This document shows positions 36,106-45,047 of a stretch of 48,481 nt of DNA, piece by piece. The stretch comes from Methylophaga sp. (lineage in GTDB: Bacteria > Pseudomonadota > Gammaproteobacteria > Nitrosococcales > Methylophagaceae), in NCBI RefSeq assembly GCF_030651745.1, contig NZ_JAUSCC010000054.1:1-48481 (forward strand), in the 5' to 3' direction. Made by a program: the position numbers and the translations under genes. The notes below the pieces were generated by a model. That model made no database searches and was not told the origin of the DNA. It saw only the letters and a program-made list of their open reading frames with translations. Position 1 is the stretch's first letter; each line of letters begins with the position of its first letter.

Positions 36106-36329
36106 TCGCCAATCCGTTCCAGATTGAGCAATTTGTGATTGTCATCAAAGCGGATTCGGAAACGTCCATGAATCCCTTTTTGTGTAATGAAGCGCCGCAC
36201 GTGTAAAGCCGGAAACTGCAACGATTGACCTGTGTCTGTTCTGGCTACAACGGCAGAGGCTTCACCACGGTAATAGCGCATAGCCTCTTCCCTATCGACA
36301 TTAAGTCTAAACGTTAAGACTTTGACCAC
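36102..36329 (-). CDS. DUF2835 family protein
   Basis: A 75-residue protein matching DUF2835: FRLNVDREEAMRYYRG, LQFPALHVRRFIT and GIHGRFRIRFD. Only non-ATG starts are available. A GTG at 36329 with AGAGG about 11 bases upstream gives the usual family length; a GTG at 36356 adds nine residues. It overlaps the HIT gene and is the last of the pepN-HIT-DUF2835 run. It converges with the GGDEF-EAL gene, overlapping its stop by a few bases. Function unknown. Confidence 0.72.
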   Translation of the reverse strand: MVKVLTFRLNVDREEAMRYYRGEASAVVARTDTGQSLQFPALHVRRFITQKGIHGRFRIRFDDNHKLLNLERIGD

Positions 36330-36744
36330 TAATGAGAAAACCTCTAAACATTTCACTTAAATTACGCAACATAAGCTGTTTGTCAGCTTCATTATAAGGC
36401 TCAGCTGTACCCTGCCCCCAAACAGGTTTTGGCCACACCTCATCGGTTTTAAAACGCGCCACATGGTGCACATGTAACTGAGGTACTACATTGCCTAGCG
36501 CGGCCAGATTCATTTTGTCGGCCTTGGTCAGCTGCATCAATTTTTCAGCGACCAATGCAGATTCCTGCCACAACATTTGTTGTTCCTGCATTGGTAAATC
36601 ATACACTTCACTGATATCCAACCGACGCGGCACCAGAATAACCCACGGAAAACGTGCATCATTCATTAATAACAGCCGACACAGAGGCAAATCTCCGACC
36701 ACAAACGTATCAGCTGCAAGCTGGGGGTGCAGGTGAAATTTCAT
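36307..36744 (-). CDS. HIT family protein
   Basis: A 145-residue nucleotide-binding protein of the HIT family. The histidine triad reads QLHVHHVARF near residue 90, and the N-terminal CRLLLMNDARFPWVILVPRR is typical of the group close to diadenosine tetraphosphate hydrolases. Its ATG overlaps the pepN stop by 1 base (TAATG). A housekeeping role in removing nucleotide conjugates is likely. Confidence 0.9.
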   Translation of the reverse strand: MKFHLHPQLAADTFVVGDLPLCRLLLMNDARFPWVILVPRRLDISEVYDLPMQEQQMLWQESALVAEKLMQLTKADKMNLAALGNVVPQLHVHHVARFKTDEVWPKPVWGQGTAEPYNEADKQLMLRNLSEMFRGFLISGQSLNV

Positions 36745-39395
36745 TAATCCGCCAGATATTTATTAACGATCTCATAAACATCCGATGAGAGATCTTGCTG
36801 CTGTGCAATGCTTTGCAACGCTTCACGCATCATTTGCTGGCGTTTGGCATCATAGCGACGCCAGGAGTTAAACGCACCCAACTGTCTGGAGGCCACTTGT
36901 GGATTCAGTTTATCTAATACCAGAATCTGCTCGGCCAGAAACCGATAACCACTGCCATCAATTGCATGAAATGCAGCCGGATTATTACGGCAAAATTGCC
37001 CAATCAACGCTCTGACATTATTCGGGTTTTTAATGCTGAACGCCGGATGTTTCATCAAGCCTTTAATACGTATCAAGGTATCAGGCAAGCTGGATAAAGC
37101 CTGCACAGTCAGCCATTTATCAACAACCTGCCGGTCATGCTGCCATTGTTCATAAAATGCCCGCAAGGCATGTTCACGCTCGATTCCGGCTTGATCCACC
37201 ATTAACCTCAAACCCGCAAGGGTATCAGTCATATTATCGGCTTGTTTCATCTGCTTCAGACAACGCTGCGTCTGCATTGGGTCGCCCGTTGCCATCAGAT
37301 AACCCAGGCAGACGTTTTTAAGACTGCGTCGTCCCATATGCTCGGAATCAAACTGATACGGCACATTAGGCAGATTATGTTGTTGATATAAAACATCAAA
37401 CTGCGTTTTCAAACGGACAGCTAGGGTTTCTTTTACAAACTTGCGAACATGGTGAATGGCATCCACATCAGCAACTGTCATCTGCGCCGCCAGATAATTC
37501 TCTGAAGGCAATGTCAGCATACGGGCCACCAAAGCTGGATCCGCCACTTTGTCTTCCAGTACCGCAGCACACTGTTTTACCAAAATTTCAGGTAACTCCA
37601 GACTGGTGTTTTGCTGATAGTCGGCAATTAAAGCAAGCATGATTTGGATAAACAGGCTTTGTCCCGCATCCCAGCGGTTAAAGCTGTCTTTCTCGTGTGC
37701 CATTAAGAATGCAAGTTCTTCATTATCACGTTCAATCAATAATTTAACCGGCGCTGAAAAGCCACGTAATAAAGAAACTATCGGTTGCTGCTCTACACCG
37801 ATAAATTGAAAAGTCTGTTCGGTTTCACGCAGTTCAAGTACGCGTGTGTCTGATGCATAAGCTTGGGTTTCACCAACCAGTTGTAATGGCAGGCTTTGGC
37901 CATCAGCATTAAGCAGCCCCATTGCTACCGGGATCAGAAATGGCAGTTTTTCGGATTGCCCAGGCGTCGCCGGACAGGACTGACTTAATGTGAGACTGAA
38001 GGTTTTATTGGCTGCATCATAGTAATATTTTGCGGTGATTTCAGGCGTGCCAGCCTGGGTATACCAACGTTTGAACTGGGTCAGATCAAAGTGGTTGGCT
38101 TCTTCCATTGCTTTGACAAAATCATCGGTGGTGACCGCCTGACCATCATGCCGGTCAAAATACAAATCTGTGCCTTTACGGAAGCCTTCATCGCCCAGCA
38201 GGGTTTTGATCATGCGCACGACTTCAGCGCCTTTTTCATAAATCGTGACGGTATAAAAGTTACTGATCTCAATATAGCTGTCAGGACGCACAGGATGGGC
38301 CATCGGGCCGGCATCTTCAGCAAACTGTAGACTGCGTAATTGATCGACATCATCAATGCGTTGCACAGCGGCAGAATTCAAATCTGCACTGAACGATTGA
38401 TCACGCATTACCGTGAAACCTTCCTTCAGGCTAAGCTGAAACCAGTCACGACAGGTCACCCGATTGCCGGACCAGTTATGGAAATACTCATGTCCGACAA
38501 TGCTCTGAATCGTATAAAAATCGTTATCAGTAGCAGTTTTTGGGCTGGCCAGAACACAAGCGGCGTTGAAAATATTCAGCCCTTTGTTTTCCATCGCACC
38601 CATATTGAAATCGTTGACCGCAACAATCATAAACACATCGAGATCATATTCCCGACCATAGGCTTCTTCATCCCAGCGCATGGATTGTATTAATGACATC
38701 AGAGCATGATCACATTTATCGTGATTTTCCTTATCCACATAGATCTGCAAGGTCACGTCACGACCGCTGATGGTGGTGAAATTGTCCTGCTGCATATACA
38801 AATCGCCGGCAACCAAGGCAAATAAATAACAGGGTTTAGGATGCGGATCATGCCAACGCACCCAATGACGTCCATCTTCCAGTTCGCCCTGCTCTTGCAG
38901 GTTACCGTTGGATAATAGAATCGGCCATTTCTGTTTATCAGCAGTGATAGTGACGGTAAACACCGCCATCACATCAGGTCGATCCGGATAATAAGTAATG
39001 CGACGGAAACCCTCAGCCTCACATTGGGTACAGACCAATGATCCTGAGTGGTAAAGCCCTTCCAAAGCCGTGTTTTGATCTGGATGAATTTCGGTCACAA
39101 TCTCCAGCTGAAATTTTTCCGGCAATTGCGGCAAAATCAACTGTGTATTGGACCGTTGAAATTCTGCAGCAGTTAACAAACGGCCATCCAGCTTGATACT
39201 GATAAGCTGAAGATGTTCACCATTTAGCACACAGTCTTCCCCTGGTCCTTTCGGATTACGTCGCATATTCAGAATGCTGGTGACTCGGGTGGTTGACGCA
39301 TCCAGATCAAAATGCAAATCAACGTTATCGACCAGATAGGAGGGAACAGTGTAATCCGCAAGACGAATGGTTTGCGGGGACGCAGGTGCGTTCAT
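36744..39395 (-). CDS. pepN: Aminopeptidase N
   Basis: An M1 zinc aminopeptidase of 883 residues, the size of gammaproteobacterial PepN. The GAMEN motif (FNMGAMENKGLNIFN) and the zinc site HEYFHNWSGNRVT with the downstream Glu in LKEGFTVMRDQ are all present, followed by a long C-terminal helical domain. It removes N-terminal residues in the cytoplasm. It follows the NIF3-like gene by 4 bases and is translationally coupled to HIT. Confidence 0.98.
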   Translation of the reverse strand: MNAPASPQTIRLADYTVPSYLVDNVDLHFDLDASTTRVTSILNMRRNPKGPGEDCVLNGEHLQLISIKLDGRLLTAAEFQRSNTQLILPQLPEKFQLEIVTEIHPDQNTALEGLYHSGSLVCTQCEAEGFRRITYYPDRPDVMAVFTVTITADKQKWPILLSNGNLQEQGELEDGRHWVRWHDPHPKPCYLFALVAGDLYMQQDNFTTISGRDVTLQIYVDKENHDKCDHALMSLIQSMRWDEEAYGREYDLDVFMIVAVNDFNMGAMENKGLNIFNAACVLASPKTATDNDFYTIQSIVGHEYFHNWSGNRVTCRDWFQLSLKEGFTVMRDQSFSADLNSAAVQRIDDVDQLRSLQFAEDAGPMAHPVRPDSYIEISNFYTVTIYEKGAEVVRMIKTLLGDEGFRKGTDLYFDRHDGQAVTTDDFVKAMEEANHFDLTQFKRWYTQAGTPEITAKYYYDAANKTFSLTLSQSCPATPGQSEKLPFLIPVAMGLLNADGQSLPLQLVGETQAYASDTRVLELRETEQTFQFIGVEQQPIVSLLRGFSAPVKLLIERDNEELAFLMAHEKDSFNRWDAGQSLFIQIMLALIADYQQNTSLELPEILVKQCAAVLEDKVADPALVARMLTLPSENYLAAQMTVADVDAIHHVRKFVKETLAVRLKTQFDVLYQQHNLPNVPYQFDSEHMGRRSLKNVCLGYLMATGDPMQTQRCLKQMKQADNMTDTLAGLRLMVDQAGIEREHALRAFYEQWQHDRQVVDKWLTVQALSSLPDTLIRIKGLMKHPAFSIKNPNNVRALIGQFCRNNPAAFHAIDGSGYRFLAEQILVLDKLNPQVASRQLGAFNSWRRYDAKRQQMMREALQSIAQQQDLSSDVYEIVNKYLAD

Positions 39396-39399
39396 TAAA

Positions 39400-39717
39400 T
39401 TAAAAATCCTCTTGATTAACTAGCCAGTACTGATAAGCAGGCTCTTCATATGGGTGGGCAAGTTTCAAAGCTGAGACAACGGCTTTGATGGTGTCGTTCG
39501 TACAAATCGTTTCAACCCGGTACTCATTAACCAGTTCAATTTTTCCGCTTTCACCAATAAACGGCTGACTACCCGATAAAGGGCGGAACTGACCAGTGCC
39601 CAGAGTTTCCCAACTGCAAAACTCATAACCTTCAAATTGTCCGGCACCAGCATTAAAAATGGCTTCTTTAACTAATTCTTTATGACTGTCAGGGACAAAA
39701 AAAACCAGTTTGTACAT
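39400..39717 (-). CDS. NIF3-like (YqfO C-terminal type) protein
   Basis: A 105-residue protein that matches the extra domain of YqfO/NIF3 proteins as a free-standing unit: FFVPDSHKELVKEAIFNAGAGQ, YEFCSWETLGTGQFRP and the LAHPYEEPAY ending. The ATG at 39717 has a GGAGG site 8 bases upstream; the longer frame starts at GTG 39738 and is not preferred. It lies just after the WD40 lipoprotein gene and 4 bases before pepN. Function is unknown; the family may bind metal or a dinucleotide. Confidence 0.85.
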   Translation of the reverse strand: MYKLVFFVPDSHKELVKEAIFNAGAGQFEGYEFCSWETLGTGQFRPLSGSQPFIGESGKIELVNEYRVETICTNDTIKAVVSALKLAHPYEEPAYQYWLVNQEDF

Positions 39718-39722
39718 AACTA

Positions 39723-40760
39723 CTACCTCCACTGCCACTGCTGAGCTTCGCCGGTGCCGGCAATGCTTAATACCGCACTGTCGTTAGCAATAAAAGACAC
39801 CGCCTGGATGACCATACCGGGGTTAAGTGGATTTTGTCTGGTCACTTTCCAGCAACGTAATTTGTCGCCTTGCGGCAGCTGCCAGACACAAATGCGCTCT
39901 GCAGCATGTCCGGTGACCAATAACATGCCATCCTGAGAAAAATTAACGGCGGTGGTTGTAGTTGTAAATACCGGAAAATCCGGAATTGGCATTGATTTCG
40001 GCCATGCGGAACTGCGTAATTGAGATTGTTGACTGCCATCAGTTAACGACCAGAGATAGGAATGGTCATTATCAGCGGCAGTGAAGACAAATCGGCTTTG
40101 TGGATCAAATTTCACCAGATTCACATTATTGCCATGTAGCCAGTTTTGCAATTGCTGGCCGTTTTGCAGATCCCATAGTCGAGCCGTTCTATCATCACCG
40201 CCGGTTAACGCTGTTTTTCCGTCAGGTGAAATAGCCACCGCATTAATGGGATGATTTACCGGGGAATCCACCGCCGCACCATCGTGTTCAAATACATGGC
40301 GTACCCGGTTAGCCTTGATATCAAAATAGACCGCTGTACTGTCAGCCAATGCCAACAACAGAAATTGCCCATTGGGTGAAATATCCAGCGATTTTATCCG
40401 TAATGGAAAAGTCAGCCTGTTTTCCGGCATACCACTTTGGGTGTTCCACAACATAACCGTATCAAACTCGACGGTCGCCGCCACCGGACTGGATTTGGCT
40501 AATGCCACCGAGGTACTGCGAATAGTTTCTTTCTGTTCGCTTTGCCAGCTGTATTTCACCTGATTGCTTTGTAAGTCCCAGAGCCTGGCTGCCGCATCTA
40601 CATCAGCGGATAATAGAAACTGACCATCAGCTGAAAAGGTCGCAGCATAACTGCCTTCGCTATGCTGCCATTGATTGGTTTGTTGTGGTTGACCTTCACA
40701 GCCGCTAAGCATAAGCAGCAGCCCCGGTAAAATGATTCTGCTGATGCTTTGCACGGCCAT
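39723..40760 (-). CDS. WD40-repeat lipoprotein
   Basis: A 345-residue lipoprotein (lipobox LSGC at about 18-21) whose mature part is a beta-propeller of WD40 repeats. Clear repeat ends are AARLWDLQ, TVMLWNTQ, TARLWDLQ, HSYLWSLTDG and ICVWQLPQGD. Five or more repeats can be picked, about 40 residues each, for a six- to seven-bladed ring. It sits in the minus-strand housekeeping run and ends a few bases before the NIF3-like gene, which starts at 39717. Such periplasmic propellers usually bind partner proteins; no partner can be named. Confidence 0.83.
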   Translation of the reverse strand: MAVQSISRIILPGLLLMLSGCEGQPQQTNQWQHSEGSYAATFSADGQFLLSADVDAAARLWDLQSNQVKYSWQSEQKETIRSTSVALAKSSPVAATVEFDTVMLWNTQSGMPENRLTFPLRIKSLDISPNGQFLLLALADSTAVYFDIKANRVRHVFEHDGAAVDSPVNHPINAVAISPDGKTALTGGDDRTARLWDLQNGQQLQNWLHGNNVNLVKFDPQSRFVFTAADNDHSYLWSLTDGSQQSQLRSSAWPKSMPIPDFPVFTTTTTAVNFSQDGMLLVTGHAAERICVWQLPQGDKLRCWKVTRQNPLNPGMVIQAVSFIANDSAVLSIAGTGEAQQWQWR

Positions 40761-40767
40761 ATCTCTA

Positions 40768-41334
40768 TCAGGATTTCGGTAAAGTCACGCCCTGCTGACC
40801 CTGGTATTTACCAGCTCTGTCAGCATAAGAGGTCTCACAGACTTCATCAGATTCAAAGAACAACATTTGTGCAACGCCTTCATTGGCGTAGATTTTGGCC
40901 GGTAAGGGTGTGGTATTGGAAAACTCCAATGTTACCTGCCCTTCCCATTCTGGTTCTAACGGCGTGACATTTACAATAATGCCACATCTGGCATAAGTAG
41001 ATTTGCCCAAACAAACCGTTAACACGTTTCGCGGGATTTTGAACGATTCAATAGTGCGAGCCAAGGCAAAAGAATTTGGCGGAATAATGCACACATCTGA
41101 TGTGATATCCACAAAACTGCTGGCATCAAAGTTTTTCGGATCGACAATTGCTGAATTGATATTGGTAAAGATTTTAAACTCGGTGGAACAGCGTACATCA
41201 TATCCATAGCTGGAGGTGCCATAGGAAATAATGCGCTGTCCTTCACGTTCACGTACCTGACCTGGCTCAAACGGCGAAATCATGCCGTGTTGTTCTGCCA
41301 TGCGGCGGATCCATTTATCTGATTTTATGCTCAT
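40768..41334 (-). CDS. dcd: dCTP deaminase
   Basis: Converts dCTP to dUTP plus ammonia for dTTP synthesis. The 188-residue length and motifs fit: [53 protein letters not shown] with the catalytic Glu, and [14 protein letters not shown]. It starts 41 bases after apbC and is followed by the WD40 gene after 7 bases. Identity is certain. Confidence 0.97.
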   Translation of the reverse strand: MSIKSDKWIRRMAEQHGMISPFEPGQVREREGQRIISYGTSSYGYDVRCSTEFKIFTNINSAIVDPKNFDASSFVDITSDVCIIPPNSFALARTIESFKIPRNVLTVCLGKSTYARCGIIVNVTPLEPEWEGQVTLEFSNTTPLPAKIYANEGVAQMLFFESDEVCETSYADRAGKYQGQQGVTLPKS

Positions 41335-41375
41335 AGTCCGTCAGTTAAGCTCAAAAGATGTTGATGATAGCCTGA

Positions 41376-42458
41376 TTAGTCGTTCTTGATAACTATATTC
41401 GGGAATGCAGCGGCATAATTTTTACCCTGCATCGCCAGATTAGCCGCAATACGACGGGCAATTCCACGATAAGCCATGGCAATGTCACCGTCCGGATCTT
41501 TTACCACTGTCGGCTGACCATTGTCGGCATCTTCACGAATATGAATATCCAACGGCAAACTGCCCAGCATATTGACACCATATTGATCAGCCATCGACTG
41601 CCCGCCACCAGCACCAAAGATATGCTCTTCATGGCCACACTGGCTGCAAATATGGGTGCTCATATTTTCAATCACGCCTAACACTGGAACTTTCACTTTC
41701 TCAAACATTTTCAATGCTTTACGGGCATCTAGTAAGGAAATATCTTGTGGTGTCGTCACGATAACCGCTCCACTGACCGGCACTTTCTGTGACAAGGTCA
41801 ACTGAATATCGCCGGTACCAGGTGGTAAATCGATAACCAGATAATCCAGTTCTTTCCAGTTGGTGTCGCCCAGCATTTGCTGTAAAGCCTGGGTCACCAT
41901 CGGACCACGCCAGATCATCGGCTCTTCTTCATCAATCAAAAAGCCAATCGACATGCTCTGAATGCCGTAGCTTTCAATTGGCTCGATTGATTTGCCATCA
42001 ATGGATTCAGGGCGTTGGGTGGTGCCCAGCATACGCGGCTGGCTTGGACCGTAGATATCTGCATCCAGAATACCTACCGTGGCACCTTCAGCCGCCAGAG
42101 CCAGTGCCAGATTGACCGAGGTCGTTGATTTACCTACGCCGCCTTTACCTGACGCAACTGCAATAATATTTTTGACATTTTCCAGTGCTGGCACACCCTG
42201 CTGCACTTTATGTTTTACGATTTTAGTAGTGATGTTGACGCTGACATTTGTTGCGCCATCAGCTTCAATCAATTGTTTAAGGTTCTGTGCCAGTTCAGCC
42301 GCATAACCTTTGACTGGATAGCCTAAAGTCACATCGACCTGCGTCTGATTATCGTCCTGCGATACTTTGACCGTGGCGCGGGTATCGCCGAATGTTATCA
42401 GTGTTGATGGATCCTGATAATTTTTGACGATTTCCTCAATTTGCGCGGGGCTAGTCAT
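41376..42458 (-). CDS. apbC: Fe-S cluster carrier ATPase, Mrp/ApbC
   Basis: A 360-residue P-loop ATPase that carries and inserts Fe-S clusters. It has an N-terminal DUF59-like domain (about 1-85), a deviant Walker A (ASGKGGVGKST), DADIYGPSQP, and the C-terminal cluster site CSQCG. The ATG at 42458 has AGGAG close upstream and begins the conserved part (MTSPAQIEEIV); the longer frame upstream is not coding-like. Iron-sulfur proteins of methylotrophy may be clients, but the role is general. Confidence 0.95.
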   Translation of the reverse strand: MTSPAQIEEIVKNYQDPSTLITFGDTRATVKVSQDDNQTQVDVTLGYPVKGYAAELAQNLKQLIEADGATNVSVNITTKIVKHKVQQGVPALENVKNIIAVASGKGGVGKSTTSVNLALALAAEGATVGILDADIYGPSQPRMLGTTQRPESIDGKSIEPIESYGIQSMSIGFLIDEEEPMIWRGPMVTQALQQMLGDTNWKELDYLVIDLPPGTGDIQLTLSQKVPVSGAVIVTTPQDISLLDARKALKMFEKVKVPVLGVIENMSTHICSQCGHEEHIFGAGGGQSMADQYGVNMLGSLPLDIHIREDADNGQPTVVKDPDGDIAMAYRGIARRIAANLAMQGKNYAAAFPNIVIKND

Positions 42459-42596
42459 GCATGACTCCTGTAATTTTTTTAAGCATATTCGGCTGAGTAT
42501 TTTATACCTTGCCTGAAACCACTGCATCCACATGGACAGCAAGGTTATTGACGTTTGCAAAGAAAAACACCGCGATAACAGCGGTGTTTAAACTGT

Positions 42597-43481
42597 TTAA
42601 CGTGTTTGCTCTGGACCGGTTAATTTATGTTGCAACGGCCAGTCACGGTAATTAAATACCTGTCCTTCCTGCCGAACGCGGGCAATTTCAGTCAAATCCA
42701 GATCGGCGCAGACCCAACCCGGTTTATCAGCAACCCCTTCAATCAAGATCCCATTGTCCGGAAAACCATAATCAACAGGGGTATAAATACTGGCACGCCC
42801 GGTGTTGACATCAACCGCTTCTGACCAAGACGCTTCACCGAAGGTCGGTGACTGAACTACATAACATTGATTTTCCAGAGCGCGTGCCTGGCAACCGATA
42901 CGTACCCGGTGAAAACCAGCCTGGGTGTCAGTACAACTTGGTGCCAGAATTAAATCTGCACCCGCATTGACCTGTTGATAGGCAATCATCGGGAATTCAC
43001 TGTCATAACAGATATTGATGCCGATACGGCCGACATCGGTATCCAGTACTTTGATCTGTTTACCAGGATGAATTAACCATTGCTCATTTTCAAAGCGAGT
43101 CATGATCAATTTGTCCTGAAAACCAATCAGGCCATCAGGACCATATAAGTTGGCACGGTTACGGAAAGTGCCATCTTCCTGTAATACCGGAAAAGTGCTG
43201 GCCAACATCATCACATCATATTGCTTGCTCAGTTGATGATGCAGATCCTGCCAGTCAGCGTAAACATCCTGCATGGAATGCAATTGTTTTCCGAGATCTT
43301 TATAGATGGTTTCGCCAAATAACGAAGCCAGTTCCATGCTGCCATATTCAGGAAACACTAATAACTTGGCCTTTTCTTCAACCGCCTCAGCCACCCACTG
43401 CGTCAGTTTGTCAGTGAATTGCGACCAGTCCTCGAAAAAACCAATATCGTATTGCGCTGCAGCGACTTTAACTTTGCTCAT
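42597..43481 (-). CDS. Carbon-nitrogen hydrolase (nitrilase superfamily)
   Basis: A 294-residue amidohydrolase. The Glu-Lys-Cys triad is complete: E45 in VFPEYGSME, K124 in FQDKLIMTRFE and C158 in INICYDSEFP. The ATG at 43481 is preferred over TTG/GTG codons up to three codons upstream. It is paired, 140 bases on, with a GNAT acetyltransferase gene upstream in the transcript; nitrilase-GNAT pairs and fusions are known. Its place near polyamine genes suggests an amide or carbamoyl-amine substrate, by inference. Confidence 0.9.
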   Translation of the reverse strand: MSKVKVAAAQYDIGFFEDWSQFTDKLTQWVAEAVEEKAKLLVFPEYGSMELASLFGETIYKDLGKQLHSMQDVYADWQDLHHQLSKQYDVMMLASTFPVLQEDGTFRNRANLYGPDGLIGFQDKLIMTRFENEQWLIHPGKQIKVLDTDVGRIGINICYDSEFPMIAYQQVNAGADLILAPSCTDTQAGFHRVRIGCQARALENQCYVVQSPTFGEASWSEAVDVNTGRASIYTPVDYGFPDNGILIEGVADKPGWVCADLDLTEIARVRQEGQVFNYRDWPLQHKLTGPEQTR

Positions 43482-43620
43482 TGACACCAAACTCGGGAAA
43501 TCGTTAACGGGACATTAAAGATTGGGCATTTCAGCCTTATTTCAATGCCAGATAGTTTATTTGTAACAGCTTCTCAACCACTATGCTGACAAGCCATTGT
43601 TATAGATGGCAAAACCTAAG

Positions 43621-44208
43621 CTAGAGTTTCTTCATCCAGAAAGTCATCGGCTTGGGTGATTCATGATCTTCGTCCAGTTCTTTCCAGCTGAAAGTAGTCT
43701 GCAATTCTGGATGTTTTTCATAACCACGTTTACGCCAGAAGTTATCCAATGGTCTGAAGCCTGCCGGACGACGTGGATGATCGTCAGGTCGTTGCACTCC
43801 GCAGAAACAACTGTACTCATAGCCGCCCAAATCACGGGCGTGTGCTTCACGGTGATCAAAGAAAGCTACACCAGCGCCCTGCCCCCGGTATTTCGATAGC
43901 AATACCGATTCACCGCAATAAAACACACTATTCACGTCTATACCCGCTTTAATAAACGGCGCTTTGACTTCTTCTGTTTCATATTTCAACGGGATGCCGG
44001 TAGATGCACCGACTACTTTATCGCCATCAAATGCCAGCACAATCACACTGTCTGGAGCTTCGATGTAGGTTTGCAGATAACGTGCTTCGTAATCTGTATC
44101 GCCATCATACAAATAGGGAAAATCACGAAACACCTGAATGCGTAACTGGGCCAGTTCGGGAATATATTGATTCAGGGCTTCACCTGATAAACGTTTCAAT
44201 TCCAGCAT
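43621..44208 (-). CDS. GNAT family N-acetyltransferase
   Basis: A 195-residue acetyltransferase. The GNAT core is seen as VIVLAFDGDKVVGASTGIPL, the acetyl-CoA loop VLLSKYRGQGAGVAFFDHRE (motif A: R-G-Q-G) and a later strand with FWRKRGYEKH. The ATG starts the gene after a terminator. It is probably read with the nitrilase-like gene downstream on the minus strand, after a 139-base gap. Substrate is unknown, perhaps a polyamine or amino-acid derivative. Confidence 0.88.
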   Translation of the reverse strand: MLELKRLSGEALNQYIPELAQLRIQVFRDFPYLYDGDTDYEARYLQTYIEAPDSVIVLAFDGDKVVGASTGIPLKYETEEVKAPFIKAGIDVNSVFYCGESVLLSKYRGQGAGVAFFDHREAHARDLGGYEYSCFCGVQRPDDHPRRPAGFRPLDNFWRKRGYEKHPELQTTFSWKELDEDHESPKPMTFWMKKL

Positions 44209-44240
44209 AGTTATCTTAATCCGTGCAATGGAAAGGCATA

Positions 44241-44278
44241 TAAAAAAGCCAGGCTGGAAAAGCTGTTCCAGCCTGGCT
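44241..44278 (-). terminator. Intrinsic terminator of the NTF2-like gene
   Basis: AGCCAGGCTGGAA and TTCCAGCCTGGCT form a perfect 13-base stem with a 6-base loop, followed on the minus strand by TTTTTTATA. It closes the transcript of 44293-44700 before the GNAT gene. Confidence 0.93.
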
Positions 44279-44292
44279 GATCATCTTGCAGT

Positions 44293-44700
44293 TTAACCGA
44301 CGACTTGTTTTACCCAGTCTTCCAGGTTGTAGTAGTTGGTAATGCGAGCGACTTTGCCATCACGGATAACAAAAAATGCACCAGCTGGCAGATTATATTT
44401 TTGGCCATTCGCTTCTGGCAGACCTTCATCGGTGCTCAGGTATTCACCTAACACAGTGAATTCAACTGCAGCGCGGTCACCGGCTTCGTTGCTGGTGATA
44501 GAAATATCGACGATTTGTTCTTTGTAATGCGCATTCATACGATCCATAAATGCTTCGAATTTTTCTTTACCAACTTCACGACCACCTTGGTTTACGTCAT
44601 GAATAACATCATCAGTCAGCATATTCAAAAACGCATCCATATCCTGACGGTTGAACGCATCGTAGTAGTTTTGCAGCAATGTGATTGTAGCTTGGCTCAT
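44293..44700 (-). CDS. NTF2-like / ketosteroid isomerase-related protein
   Basis: A 135-residue SnoaL-like protein: opening helix LLQNYYDAFNRQDMDAFLNML, NQGGREVGKEKFEAFMDRM, and a strand part with AAVEFTVLGEYLSTDEGLPEANGQKYNLPAGAFFVIRDGK. This is the nuclear-transport-factor-2 fold with a characteristic ending of the ketosteroid isomerase-like set. No catalytic pair can be assigned with certainty. Single gene, with terminator, before the repeat-rich spacer. Confidence 0.85.
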   Translation of the reverse strand: MSQATITLLQNYYDAFNRQDMDAFLNMLTDDVIHDVNQGGREVGKEKFEAFMDRMNAHYKEQIVDISITSNEAGDRAAVEFTVLGEYLSTDEGLPEANGQKYNLPAGAFFVIRDGKVARITNYYNLEDWVKQVVG

Positions 44701-45047
44701 GTCGCAGACCCCAGAGAGTAAAAAAACCGCGAATTTTAACGTGTAAACGCTTCAAAGAAAAGTAAAAACTGATTTTACGATCAGTGAATTAACCACAAAG
44801 CACAGAGAGATATAAAGCAATATCAATCCGCAGATTACACAGATGGACGCAGATTTATAATAGTTTTCTTTGATTCACCGACATTGGTGACCGATATCAA
44901 TCTTATTTAAAACCACAAAGATAAAACGTAGGCCTGGTTAGCGCAGCGTAACTCGACACAAACCAAATAATCGTTAGGTTGCTCTGAATTAATATCCTTC
45001 GAAATAATCTGTGGATATCTCAAAAACCTCTGTGGTTGATTTTAAAA
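44701..45047. repeat. Gene-free spacer with composite repeats
   Basis: 347 bases without a credible gene. It holds repeated words: AACCACAAAG at about 44792-44801 and at 44911-44920, their inverted counterpart CCTCTGTGGTT near 45028, ATCCGCAGATTACACAGATG at about 44825, and the partial dyad GATTTTAAAATC near 45038. A degraded GTAGG...TAACTCGAC copy of the element at 47144-47173 lies at 44928-44957. No promoter is clear. This looks like decayed dispersed repeats rather than regulation. Confidence 0.6.
44928..44957. repeat. Degraded copy of the GTCGGGTTA palindrome
   Basis: A 30-base stretch with 25 matches to the element at 47144-47173, retaining GGTTAGC and AGCGTAAC in the centre. Mutations have weakened the inverted arms. 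Two copies in 2.3 kb suggest a dispersed genomic repeat. Confidence 0.65.

Noticed and set aside
42459..42560. The 34-residue N-terminal extension of apbC
   Set aside because: The ATG at 42458 has a good ribosome site and begins the conserved domain; the extra part looks non-coding.
44701..45047. A possible CRISPR-like array from repeated words
   Set aside because: The repeats differ in sequence, length and spacing and have both orientations; there are no cas genes.
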